DNA from: Ancylomarina euxina
GTDB taxonomy: Bacteria > Bacteroidota > Bacteroidia > Bacteroidales > Marinifilaceae
Length of the DNA stretch: 64,000 bases
Reading direction: 5' to 3'
Assembly (NCBI RefSeq): GCF_003863355.1
Contig: NZ_QQWG01000003.1
Coordinates: 248,001-312,000 of the forward strand
This document shows positions 19,299 to 28,667 of the stretch, piece after piece. Position numbers and translations under genes: made by a program. The notes under the pieces are model-generated. The model saw only the letters and a list, made by a program, of their open reading frames with translations, searched no databases and was not told where the DNA came from. Position 1 is the first letter of the stretch. Each line of letters opens with the position of its first letter.

Positions 19299-20381
19299 TT
19301 AAAGTCTTGACTTATAGTGTAACGAGTCCCCCCATTGGCCATAACCAATTTCACCATCTGCCATGTTAATACGAGCTTCCATACAGTTTGTACAGTCATC
19401 AGCACCTTCATCAATACAAGGCTTATTCTGGTATAATAAGTAGTTAGCTCTTTCTTGAGTTGGCGTAATGTTTGGCATAATAATGTTGGCTCCAATCTTT
19501 AAAGCTTTCTCTCTTCCCAGAGGATCAATGGCTTGAAGGGCGGTTGCTGAAGCTATATTGATGTCCTTCATCATAATTCGAAGGACTGCAATCATTCTAA
19601 GCGTTAGTCTAAATCTATCATTTAGACTCATTAGATCATCCTTATACTCATAAAGAGGGGTTTGATCGTGCTCAATGAAAGGTCCCATTCCCACCATGTC
19701 AATATCAAATTCTTTCATGAAAAGGATATCGTTAGCCAAATCTTCATAGGTTTGAAAAGGAAGACCAATCATAACACCAGTTCCTGTTTGATAGCCAATG
19801 TCTTGAAGTGATTTTAGGCATGCGAGCCGTGTTGCATGGGAATGCTCTTCGTTGTCAGGATGTATTTTGTTGTATAGTTTTGGATTACTCGTTTCCACAC
19901 GTAGAAGGTAACGATGAGCACCAGCGTCGAACCATTTTTGATAAGTCTCTTTAGTTTGCTCTCCTATTGAAATGGTGATTCCCAGTTCGTCATTACTTAC
20001 CTTTTTGATATCCTTTAAGAGTTGGCAGATTCTATCTACAAAAGCAGGATTTGAACGTTCTCCAGCTTGTAAAACCATGGAACCGTATTTGTGTTCGTAG
20101 GCAAATTTTGCAGCTTTCAATATTTGGTCATCAGCAATATCGTAACGATTAACCATTTTATTGGAGGCACGAATACCACAGTATAAGCAATCCTTTTTGC
20201 AAATATTTGAGAATTCAACTAGCCCACGAAAATAAACCTTATTCCCAATATGCTTGAGTTTAACATCGTGTGATCGTTTAAATAATGCTTTCTCTTGCTC
20301 ACCATTTGCTTTTAAAAGTCGAATGATTTCCTCTTTAGTAAAGCTATCTTTCTGCAATAATGTTTCGAAACTTATATTCAT
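19299..20381 (-). CDS. hydE: [FeFe]-hydrogenase H-cluster radical SAM maturase HydE
   Basis: CKKDCLYCGIRASNKMVNRYDI; RYLLRVETSNPKLYNKIHP; GLPFQTYEDLANDILFMKEFDIDMVGMGPFIEHDQTPL. Confidence 0.92.
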   Translation of the reverse strand: MNISFETLLQKDSFTKEEIIRLLKANGEQEKALFKRSHDVKLKHIGNKVYFRGLVEFSNICKKDCLYCGIRASNKMVNRYDIADDQILKAAKFAYEHKYGSMVLQAGERSNPAFVDRICQLLKDIKKVSNDELGITISIGEQTKETYQKWFDAGAHRYLLRVETSNPKLYNKIHPDNEEHSHATRLACLKSLQDIGYQTGTGVMIGLPFQTYEDLANDILFMKEFDIDMVGMGPFIEHDQTPLYEYKDDLMSLNDRFRLTLRMIAVLRIMMKDINIASATALQAIDPLGREKALKIGANIIMPNITPTQERANYLLYQNKPCIDEGADDCTNCMEARINMADGEIGYGQWGDSLHYKSRL

Positions 20382-20932
20382 GCTTGTTGGCTTAGGCTTT
20401 CAAATTGGCATTAATAAAATGCAATGTTTATGTATTTGATTGAGTGGCAAAAATAGTGATAAAATTTCAAGTAGTCTCGCAAGTTTTTTAGTATTTAGAG
20501 TTTCGTATTCGAAACTCTTTAATATGTTTATTGGAATTTATTAAGAAGATCTTATTTCTAATAAAGGACATTGTTATTCGTAAACTGATAAGGAGCTCGT
20601 AAAGTTGATATTTCCTTGAAAGAGTTGTGAATTCTTAGTTTAAGACTGAAGAAAATCCATTAAAATGCAAACGTTTGTTTTAGAACTAATCTAAATTATT
20701 AGTTTTTCTCCAATAAACAGGCTTTCGCTTACAGTTTCCTATCGTTTCTTCTTTTTAGAGTATTGATTCTTACTATATTTGTCCGAAATTCTAAAGAATC
20801 ATTACTTGATTTAGAGTGAATGTTTTTAATTCAAGTTCACCTAAAATCTATTTATAGAGATATACAATGCAGTCGATTATTTATAACTCTGGTTATAAAA
20901 TAAATGTGAAACAAAATATTAAAACATATACA

Positions 20933-22996
20933 ATGATAAACGAACAGTTATTAAATCCTAAAAGTATTGTTGTAATCGGAGGTTCTGATGACGTACAAAA
21001 GCCAGGTGGTAAGGTTTTGAAAAATCTTATCGATGGTAATTTTAAAGGAAACCTGTATGTCGCTAATCCTAAGTTAGACGAGGTTCAGGGGATCAAATCA
21101 TTTAAGAATCCTCAAGATTTACCTGAGGTTGATTGTGCAATTTTAGCGATTGCAGCTAAATTTTGTCCATCAACAATTAAATTGTTAGCCGAAGAGAAAA
21201 ATACACGTGCATTTATTATTCTTTCTGCTGGATTTAGCGAGGAAAATGAAGAAGGTGCTGAATTAGAAAGACAAATTGTTGAGACTGTAAATTCTGTTGG
21301 TGGTTCTTTAATCGGACCAAACTGTGTTGGTGTTTTGAATTCTAATTACAATGGTATTTTTACAACGCCAATTCCATCATTAGATCCTAAGGGATGTGAC
21401 TTTATTTCTGGGTCTGGTGCTACAGCTGTTTTCATTATGGAATCAGGAGTACCTAAAGGCCTTTCTTTCTCAAGTGTATATTCAGTGGGTAACTCAGCTC
21501 AAATGGGTGTTGAGGAGATTCTTAAATATATGGACGAAAGTTTCGATCCTGAAACAAGTAGCCGTGTTAAGCTTTTATATATCGAGAACATTGACAAACC
21601 TGAGATGTTATTGAAGCACGCTTCTTCTTTGATTCGCAAAGGATGTAAGATTGCTGCTATCAAATCGGGTAGTTCAGAGGCTGGGTCTCGTGCTGCCTCT
21701 TCACATACGGGTGCTTTGGCTAGTCCTGATGTAGCAGTAAATGCATTATTCAAGAAAGCGGGTATCGTTCGTTGCTCTGGTAGAGAAGAGTTAACGACTG
21801 TGTCTTCTATCTTTATGCATCCTGAGTTGAAAGGAAAAAACATCGCTGTTATTACTCACGCAGGAGGTCCTGCAGTCATGTTGACAGACTCACTTTCAAA
21901 TAATGGTTTAGATGTACCACATATCGAAGGTCCTAAGGCTGACGCTCTGTTAGAGAAGCTTTATGGAGGTTCTTCAGTCGCAAATCCAATTGATTTTCTT
22001 GCAACAGGTACAGCTCAGCAATTGGGTGATATTATTGATGCTTGTGAGAATGATTTCGATAATATCGATGCAATGGCCGTTATTTTTGGTAGCCCGGGCT
22101 TATTCCCAGTATACGATGTTTACGACTTGTTGGATGAGAAGATGAAGCAGTGCAAGAAGCCGATTTATCCTATACTTCCATCTGTAATCAATGTTAAAGA
22201 TGAAATTGAGCACTTCTTAGCTAAGGGTAGAATTAACTTTCCTGATGAGGTTGTTTTTGGCGATGCGTTGGCTAAGATTTATAATACACCTAAACCTGAG
22301 GTAGAGAATATTGTTATTCCTGAGGTTGATGAAAAAGCGATTCGTGCAATTATTGATGAAGCGGATAATGGTTATTTAGCACCTGAGAAAATTCACGCTT
22401 TATTGGATGCTGCTGGAATCGATCGCTCAAAAGAGGGTGTTATTGATACGGTTGAAGCGGCTAAGAAAATGGCTACTGAAATAGGTTACCCAATGGTGAT
22501 GAAAGTTGTTGGACCTGTTCACAAATCTGATGTTGGTGGTGTTGTCTTAAATGTGATGAATGAAGAAACGGTGGTTGCTGAATTCGAGCGTTTGATTAAG
22601 ATTCAAGACACATATGCTGTAATGATGTGTTCTCAGCATAAGGGAACAGAAGTATTTATTGGTGCTAAGCGTGAAGATAAATTTGGTCACATGGTATTGT
22701 GTGGATTGGGTGGCATCTTTATCGAAGTATTTAAGGATGTGAAAGCAGCCTTGGCTCCAATTTCTAACGAAGAAGCTCACGAAATGATTCGTGGATTACA
22801 ATCATACGGTATCATTAAAGGGATGCGTGGACAAGAGCCAGTAAATGAAGATAAATTTGCTGATGCAGTTTCTCGTGTTGCTGCTTTAATGACAGTTGCT
22901 CCAGAGATTTTCGAGATGGATTTAAATCCACTTTTGGGATCGAAAGATGCCGTTGTAGCTGTTGATGCTCGTATTAGAATTGAGAAGGATATGTAA
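20933..22996 (+). CDS. Acetate--CoA ligase (ADP-forming) family protein, fused alpha/beta (acyl-CoA synthetase, NDP-forming)
   Basis: ORF 20867..22996, likely start ATG at 20933 (MINEQLLNPKSIVVIGGSDDVQKPGGKVLKNL). GPNCVG, SSHTGALA, ITHAGGPAVMLTD, and C-terminal ATP-grasp (GYPMVMKVVGPVHKSDVGGVVLNV). Confidence 0.92.
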   Translation: MINEQLLNPKSIVVIGGSDDVQKPGGKVLKNLIDGNFKGNLYVANPKLDEVQGIKSFKNPQDLPEVDCAILAIAAKFCPSTIKLLAEEKNTRAFIILSAGFSEENEEGAELERQIVETVNSVGGSLIGPNCVGVLNSNYNGIFTTPIPSLDPKGCDFISGSGATAVFIMESGVPKGLSFSSVYSVGNSAQMGVEEILKYMDESFDPETSSRVKLLYIENIDKPEMLLKHASSLIRKGCKIAAIKSGSSEAGSRAASSHTGALASPDVAVNALFKKAGIVRCSGREELTTVSSIFMHPELKGKNIAVITHAGGPAVMLTDSLSNNGLDVPHIEGPKADALLEKLYGGSSVANPIDFLATGTAQQLGDIIDACENDFDNIDAMAVIFGSPGLFPVYDVYDLLDEKMKQCKKPIYPILPSVINVKDEIEHFLAKGRINFPDEVVFGDALAKIYNTPKPEVENIVIPEVDEKAIRAIIDEADNGYLAPEKIHALLDAAGIDRSKEGVIDTVEAAKKMATEIGYPMVMKVVGPVHKSDVGGVVLNVMNEETVVAEFERLIKIQDTYAVMMCSQHKGTEVFIGAKREDKFGHMVLCGLGGIFIEVFKDVKAALAPISNEEAHEMIRGLQSYGIIKGMRGQEPVNEDKFADAVSRVAALMTVAPEIFEMDLNPLLGSKDAVVAVDARIRIEKDM

Positions 22997-23002
22997 TATC
23001 AG

Positions 23003-23150
23003 TGAAAAAGTAAAAAAAAGTGAAATGGTGAAAAAGTAAAAAGGTGATAAGGTAAAAGGTGAAAATGCATCATTCTTTCTTATTTAATTTCTTTACTCAT
23101 TAACATTTTTACTCTTTAACTTCTTAATTTCTTAACTCATTTACTTAAAA
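23003..23150. repeat. Low-complexity region: purine-rich GTGAAAAAGTAAA-type motifs followed by pyrimidine-rich TTAACTCATT-type motifs
   Basis: aagtgaaaaagtaaaaaggtgataaggtaaaaggtg ... tttactcattaacatttttactctttaacttcttaatttcttaactcatttactt. Confidence 0.75.
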
Positions 23151-23153
23151 AAT

Positions 23154-23303
23154 ATGAGAAAGTTTAAAGATTTAAGCCTGAATGAAAAACTGATGATCAG
23201 TTTTATTTTAATTCTTTTAATAGCTGTTGTTTTAAATTGGAGCAATATTTATAAAGGAATAAAGAAGGGCTTCGATATTCATACAGAACAGCCAGCTAAA
23301 TAA
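23154..23303 (+). CDS. Candidate 49-aa single-TM small protein
   Basis: MRKFKDLSLNEKLMISFILILLIAVVLNWSNIYKGIKKGFDIHTEQPAK*, below the ORF-track length cut-off; followed by a strong terminator. Confidence 0.65.
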   Translation: MRKFKDLSLNEKLMISFILILLIAVVLNWSNIYKGIKKGFDIHTEQPAK

Positions 23304-23310
23304 GCTGGAT

Positions 23311-23345
23311 AATACCCGAGACTTTGTCTCGGGTATTTATTTTCC
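23311..23345 (+). terminator. Intrinsic terminator
   Basis: AATACCCGAGAC-TTT-GTCTCGGGTATT then TATTTT (12-bp perfect stem). Confidence 0.88.
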
Positions 23346-23400
23346 AATCTTGATCTTCAGATCTAGATATTATTTACCATTTGCATGATATTATAAACAA

Positions 23401-24093
23401 ATGAAAAAACAAGATCTAATATTTATTCTTTGTGTCATTACTTGCTTTCTGCCATTTTTCTTGTCAGAAGATGTGTTTAACTTTTATGTGAATTTTAATA
23501 AAGCTCATGGTATGGTTACCAGCTTTATTAAGTTTGCCATACTTGCCACATTGGGAGAGGTAATTGGTTTGAGAATGAAAACTGGCGCTTATTACCAAAA
23601 AGGCTTTGGTATTCTACCAAGAGCTATTGTTTGGGGATTTTTAGGTTTAACAATTAAGTTGGCTTTTGTGATTTTTGCTACAGGAACACCAATTTTTCTT
23701 GCTTACCTTGGCCTCGAAGGTGCTACCGAAGTTATGAAGGGTGCTTTTAGTGCAGACAAATTATTAGTTGCTTTTGCAATATCAGCATGTATGAATTTGA
23801 TTTATGCACCTGTAATGATGACTTTGCATAAAATCACAGATATTCACATTGTTGATAATGGTGGGACTGTAGGTGGTCTTTTGAAACCCATTCAGTTTTC
23901 AAATATTTTTCAAAAATTAGACTGGGGTGTGCAATGGAATTTTGTATTCAAAAAGACGATTCCTTTTTTCTGGATACCTGCACATACATTCACCTTCTTA
24001 TTACCTCCGGATTATCAGGTTCTCTTTGCAGCGGTATTAGGAATTGTGCTGGGAGTATTGCTAGCCATTGCGAGTTTGAAAAGTGCTAAATAA
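23401..24093 (+). CDS. Integral membrane protein, possibly Mpv17/PMP22-like
   Basis: Multi-TM; KPIQFSNIFQKLDWGVQWNFVFKKTIPFFWIPAHTFTFLLPPDYQVLFAAVLGIVLGVLLAI resembles the Mpv17 C-terminal region, but this is pattern memory only. Confidence 0.5.
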   Translation: MKKQDLIFILCVITCFLPFFLSEDVFNFYVNFNKAHGMVTSFIKFAILATLGEVIGLRMKTGAYYQKGFGILPRAIVWGFLGLTIKLAFVIFATGTPIFLAYLGLEGATEVMKGAFSADKLLVAFAISACMNLIYAPVMMTLHKITDIHIVDNGGTVGGLLKPIQFSNIFQKLDWGVQWNFVFKKTIPFFWIPAHTFTFLLPPDYQVLFAAVLGIVLGVLLAIASLKSAK

Positions 24094-24104
24094 TTATAAC
24101 TTTG

Positions 24105-24147
24105 TAGAGGATTGAAAATTATAGATTTTTAATCCTCTATTTTTTTG
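24105..24147 (+). terminator. Intrinsic terminator
   Basis: TAGAGGATT...AATCCTCTA followed by TTTTTTT. Confidence 0.75.
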
Positions 24148-24220
24148 TAAAAGCAAGGCTGATCATTTTTTTTTCGATCTCTATGCTTTATCTGAAGTCT
24201 CATCTCTATATATTAAAAAT

Positions 24221-24736
24221 ATGACTAAAATTGGATTATTTTATGGCCCTCAGGAGGGTAATGTAGAAAAAGTAGCAAAGTTAATTGCTAGTAAAATCGA
24301 AAATGTAGATTTAATTCGAGTGAAGGAAATTGGAGCAGATGCTTTGAACAAATACGATAATATTATTCTTGGTATTTCAACACTTGGAAAGCACACTTGG
24401 GCTTCAGAGAATGAAGGAAACGATTGGGATCAATTCCTTCCAAAAATGAATGGAGCCGACTTAAAGGGCAAAAAAGTTGCAATTTTTGGTCTTGGCGATC
24501 ACATTGCATATGCTGATTTCTTTGTAGATGCTATGGGCGAATTGTTCGAAGTTGTTAAAAAAACGGGAGCGACAACTATTGGTCAGGTTAGTGACAAGGG
24601 ATATGAATTTAACGAATCTCGAGCTTTTGTTGATGGTAAATTTGTTGGTTTGCCAATAGATGAGGATTTTGAAGATGATTTAACCGAAGAAAGAGTGGAT
24701 AATTGGTTGAAAATTATCCTGCCAGAAATGAAATAA
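24221..24736 (+). CDS. fldA: Flavodoxin
   Basis: MTKIGLFYGPQEGNVEKVAKLIA, IILGISTLGKHTWASENEGNDWDQFL, KKVAIFGLGDHIAYADFFVDAMGEL. Confidence 0.9.
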   Translation: MTKIGLFYGPQEGNVEKVAKLIASKIENVDLIRVKEIGADALNKYDNIILGISTLGKHTWASENEGNDWDQFLPKMNGADLKGKKVAIFGLGDHIAYADFFVDAMGELFEVVKKTGATTIGQVSDKGYEFNESRAFVDGKFVGLPIDEDFEDDLTEERVDNWLKIILPEMK

Positions 24737-24760
24737 AACAAGAGTTAATCTTGTTAAGAA

Positions 24761-24793
24761 AAGCTCACTTTTTAGAAAGTGAGCTTTTTTTTG
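24761..24793 (+). terminator. Intrinsic terminator
   Basis: AAGCTCACTTT-TTAGA-AAGTGAGCTTTTTTTT. Confidence 0.88.
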
Positions 24794-24948
24794 TCCTTAA
24801 CTACCAATTTGGTAATTTTATAACGATTACTCTCTTTAGACTGTAATTATATAAGCTTAATAGGTTTTAAATTGTAAGGGAAATTTGTAAAATTGTAGTG
24901 AAATTAAAATGACTTTATTTATAAATAATAACTTCTAATAATATAAGT

Positions 24949-26265
24949 ATGAAAACCCCCATAAATCCTCAAATAGTAGATGGTAAATTAGCTCTATGTG
25001 AAATAGATAAGATGGAAGATGCAACTATACGTGACGTTGTGCGTGTGGTGAATATGATCGAAAAAGAGAGTGGAGAGAAATTCATTCGCATGGAAATGGG
25101 GGTTCCAGGTCTAGCTGCCTCTAAATATGGTATTGAAGCTGAAAAAGCAGCCCTTGATAATGGTGTGGCAGCAGCCTACCCAATGCTTGAAGGTGTGCAG
25201 GTGCTGAAAGAAGAAGGTTCTAAATTCATTAAGAATTTCATGAATGTTGATATGAAACCTGAAGGCGTTATTCCAACAGTTGGATCTATGCAAGGCGGAT
25301 ACGCAGCTTTTATGGCTGTTTGCTCATGTACCGAAGGTAAGGATACTATCCTATTTGTCGATCCAGGTTTTCCAGTTCAGAAAACTCAGATGGATGTATT
25401 AGGAATGAAATATGAAACCTTTGATATTTACGATTACCGTGGAGATAAATTGCAGGCTAAGCTTGAGTCTATCATGTCAAAAGGGAATATCGCAGGTATT
25501 GTTTATTCTAATCCTAACAATCCAGCCTGGATTTGTATGAATGAGGATGAGTTGAAAACAATTGGTGAGATGGCCACGAAGTACGATGCTATTGTATTGG
25601 AAGATCTTGCCTATTTCGCAATGGACTTTAGGGTAGATCTTAGTCAGCCTGGTGTTGGACCTTATCAACCTTCTGTAGCAAGATATACAGACAACTATGT
25701 TTTGATGATTTCAAGTTCTAAGGCATTCTCTTATGCAGGACAAAGAATTGGCTTGCTTTGTATTTCAGATAACCTATACAAGAGAAGGTATGAAGGATTA
25801 AAGAAGCGTTTTGGAACTGATGGCTTTGGTTATACAGTTGTATATCGTATTATTTACACACTATCTTCAGGTGTATCTCATTCAGCACAATATGGCTTAC
25901 ATGGTATGCTAAAAGCTGCTAACGAGGGTAAATTCAATTTTGTTGAAGATGTAAGGGAATACGGTGAGAGAGCTAAGATTATGAAGAAACTGTTTATGGA
26001 TAATGGTTTTGAGTTGGTTTATAGTACCGATGTTGACCTGCCTCTTGCTGATGGATTTTACTTCACAATTTCTTATCCTGGTTTAACTGGACCCATTTTG
26101 AATAAGAAATTACTATACTATGGAATTTCAGCAATTTGTTTGAATGAAACAGGAAGTTTGAAAGAAGGGCTTAGAGCTTGTGTTTCGCAGATTTCAAGAA
26201 GTCAATTTGCTGATCTAGAGTATCGTTTGAAAGAATTTCATAAGCATCATCAGGTATTAGCTTAG
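24949..26265 (+). CDS. Pyridoxal phosphate-dependent aminotransferase (fold type I)
   Basis: MEMGVPGLAASKYGIEAEKAALDNGVAAAYPMLEGV; SNPNNPAW; LEDLAYFAMDF; ISSSKAFSYAGQRIGLLCIS (PLP-Lys). Confidence 0.9.
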   Translation: MKTPINPQIVDGKLALCEIDKMEDATIRDVVRVVNMIEKESGEKFIRMEMGVPGLAASKYGIEAEKAALDNGVAAAYPMLEGVQVLKEEGSKFIKNFMNVDMKPEGVIPTVGSMQGGYAAFMAVCSCTEGKDTILFVDPGFPVQKTQMDVLGMKYETFDIYDYRGDKLQAKLESIMSKGNIAGIVYSNPNNPAWICMNEDELKTIGEMATKYDAIVLEDLAYFAMDFRVDLSQPGVGPYQPSVARYTDNYVLMISSSKAFSYAGQRIGLLCISDNLYKRRYEGLKKRFGTDGFGYTVVYRIIYTLSSGVSHSAQYGLHGMLKAANEGKFNFVEDVREYGERAKIMKKLFMDNGFELVYSTDVDLPLADGFYFTISYPGLTGPILNKKLLYYGISAICLNETGSLKEGLRACVSQISRSQFADLEYRLKEFHKHHQVLA

Positions 26266-26441
26266 TTGATGCTTCAGGACTTATAAGTAACGAATTTGTT
26301 AATAAATGCGATGAATTTATTTAGACTGATTGTAAATTCATCGTATTTGTGACAAATTGTAAGGAAAACAAGGATAAGGGCTTTTGATTTGTTACCTTTA
26401 TCGAGCAAATTAACATTTAATTCTTTAAATATATAAACGCT

Positions 26442-26669
26442 ATGGCAAAATTTATAGGTGCTATTGTTGTTGATACCGAAAAATGTAAAGGTTGTGGCTT
26501 ATGTGTTGTAGCCTGCCCTACAAAGGTTATCGAACTTGCACGCGACGTAAATGGCAAAGGTTACCATTATGCTCACATGGCAAATGCCGCTGCATGTATT
26601 GGTTGTTCAAGTTGTGGTTTGGTTTGTCCTGACACTGTAATTACTGTTTACAGAACAAAAGCAAGCTAA
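26442..26669 (+). CDS. 4Fe-4S ferredoxin subunit (delta) of 2-oxoacid:ferredoxin oxidoreductase
   Basis: Two CxxCxxCxxxCP clusters: CKGCGLCVVACP and CIGCSSCGLVCP; first gene of the four-gene set. Confidence 0.9.
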   Translation: MAKFIGAIVVDTEKCKGCGLCVVACPTKVIELARDVNGKGYHYAHMANAAACIGCSSCGLVCPDTVITVYRTKAS

Positions 26670-26713
26670 ATTCTATTTAATCAAAATCTGAAAATCTTAA
26701 AAATATTCTTGTA

Positions 26714-27799
26714 ATGGGAGATATTCGATTAATGAAGGGGAATGAAGTGATCGCTGAAGCAGCTATTCGTTGTGGATGTGATGGGTATTTTGGTTACCCA
26801 ATTACACCTCAGTCTGAAGTTATGGAGACCCTTATGATTCGCAGACCTGAGCTGGAAACCGGAATGGTTGTTGTTCAAGCGGAAAGTGAAGTTGCTGCTA
26901 TCAATATGGTGTACGGTGGTGCATCTTGCGGTAAAAAAGTAATGACATCGTCTTCAAGTCCTGGTATCAGTTTGAAGGCTGAAGGTATCACTTATTTGGC
27001 TGGTGCTGAGTTGCCTGCTTTAATTGTTAATGTTGTACGAGGAGGACCAGGTTTAGGTACTATTCAGCCAGCTCAGTCGGATTATTTCCAGGCTGTAAAA
27101 GGTGGTGGACATGGTGACTACAAGCTAATTGTTTTGGCTCCTGCTTCGGTTCAGGAAATGAACGATTTTGTTGAGTTGAGTTTTGACTTGGCATTTAAAT
27201 ATTTAAATCCAGCATTGATTTTGACTGATGGTGTTATTGGTCAGATGATGGAGAAGGTTGAATTGTCAGAATTCAAGCCTCGTTGGACTGAAGAAGAAAT
27301 TATTGCAAAGTCTGGAACTTGGGCAACTACAGGTAAAACTGCAGATAGAGAGCGTAATATTTCTACATCTCTTGATCTGGATTCGGCTAAGCAAGAAATT
27401 TTCAACCACAAATTGCAAGCGAAATATCGCGCAATGCAAGAAAACGAAGTTCGTTTCGAAAAAATCAATTGTGATGATGCTGACTACTTATTTGTAGCTT
27501 ACGGATCAAGTGCTCGTATTTGCCAAAAGGCTATCGAGATTGCTCGTAAAAAAGGTATTAAAGTTGGTTTGCTACGTCCTATAACTCTTTTCCCTTACCC
27601 TATTAAGCAAATTCAAGAAATGCTTGGTCAAGTAAAAGGAATCTTATCAGTAGAAATGAGTGCTGGTCAAATGGTCGAAGATGTTCGTTTGGCAGTTAAC
27701 GGTAAAGTGCCAGTAGAGCATTACGGTCGTTACGGTGGTATCATTCCTACTCCTGATGAAGTAGTTGAAGCATTAGAACAAAATTTTTTAGGAGAATAA
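26714..27799 (+). CDS. vorB: 2-oxoacid:ferredoxin oxidoreductase alpha subunit (VorB-type)
   Basis: MGDIRLMKGNEVIAEAAIRCGCDGYFGYPITPQSEVMETL, VYGGASCGKKVMTSSSSPGISLKAEG. Confidence 0.87.
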   Translation: MGDIRLMKGNEVIAEAAIRCGCDGYFGYPITPQSEVMETLMIRRPELETGMVVVQAESEVAAINMVYGGASCGKKVMTSSSSPGISLKAEGITYLAGAELPALIVNVVRGGPGLGTIQPAQSDYFQAVKGGGHGDYKLIVLAPASVQEMNDFVELSFDLAFKYLNPALILTDGVIGQMMEKVELSEFKPRWTEEEIIAKSGTWATTGKTADRERNISTSLDLDSAKQEIFNHKLQAKYRAMQENEVRFEKINCDDADYLFVAYGSSARICQKAIEIARKKGIKVGLLRPITLFPYPIKQIQEMLGQVKGILSVEMSAGQMVEDVRLAVNGKVPVEHYGRYGGIIPTPDEVVEALEQNFLGE

Positions 27800-27802
27800 G
27801 TT

Positions 27803-28576
27803 ATGACAGCAACAACAGAACTTAAGAATATAATTAACGAAGAGAACGTTGTTTACAAAAAAACGTCTGTTCTTTTAGATAACGAAATGCATTATTGCCC
27901 GGGTTGTACTCACGGTGTAATTCACAAGGCAATTGCTGAAGTTATCGATGATATGGATATTCAGGAAAAAACCATTGGTGTTTCTCCTGTTGGATGTTCA
28001 GTATTAGCATACAATTATCTAGATATCGATTGGCAGCAAGCTGCTCACGGTCGTGCTCCTGCATTGGCTACAGCAACTTCTCGTTTGATGCCAGAGAAAT
28101 ACGTTTTCACTTATCAGGGTGATGGTGACTTAGCTTCTATCGGTTGTGCTGAAATTATGCACGCTTGTAACCGTGGTGAGAGCATCGTTGTATTCTTCGT
28201 AAACAATGCCATTTATGGTATGACCGGAGGACAAATGGCACCAACAACTCTTGAAGGTCAGGTGACTGCAACATCTCCTTACGGACGTGATTGTCAGACA
28301 ACGGGTTTTCCTATGAGAATTTCGGAAATGCTTGCCATGTTACCAGGTACTCGTTTCGTGACTCGTGAGTCTGCTGAAACTCCAGGTGCAGTTCGTAAAC
28401 TGAAGAAAGCTATTCGCAAAGGTTTTGAAAATACCAGAGAAAATAAGGGTATCTCATTCATCGAAATTGTTGGAACTTGTAGTTCAGGATGGAAACTTTC
28501 TCCTGTTAAGTCTAACGAGTGGATGAAAGAAAACATGTTCCCTTACTACCCACTTGGTACATTAAAAGACGAGTAA
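27803..28576 (+). CDS. 2-oxoacid:ferredoxin oxidoreductase beta subunit, TPP-binding
   Basis: YCPGCTHGVIHK, GRAPALATATSRLMPEKYVFTYQGDGDLASIG, NNAIYGMTGGQMAPTT. Confidence 0.92.
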   Translation: MTATTELKNIINEENVVYKKTSVLLDNEMHYCPGCTHGVIHKAIAEVIDDMDIQEKTIGVSPVGCSVLAYNYLDIDWQQAAHGRAPALATATSRLMPEKYVFTYQGDGDLASIGCAEIMHACNRGESIVVFFVNNAIYGMTGGQMAPTTLEGQVTATSPYGRDCQTTGFPMRISEMLAMLPGTRFVTRESAETPGAVRKLKKAIRKGFENTRENKGISFIEIVGTCSSGWKLSPVKSNEWMKENMFPYYPLGTLKDE

Positions 28577-28667
28577 ATTTCATTAGGGATAGAGCTAGAT
28601 TAACTTTATGGTAGATTATTTAGAACAATCAACGATCTATCCCATAATCGATTAAAACTGTAAAAAA

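Noticed and set aside
21499-21843. 114-aa minus-strand ORF
   Set aside because: Antisense to the acyl-CoA synthetase; compositional artefact.
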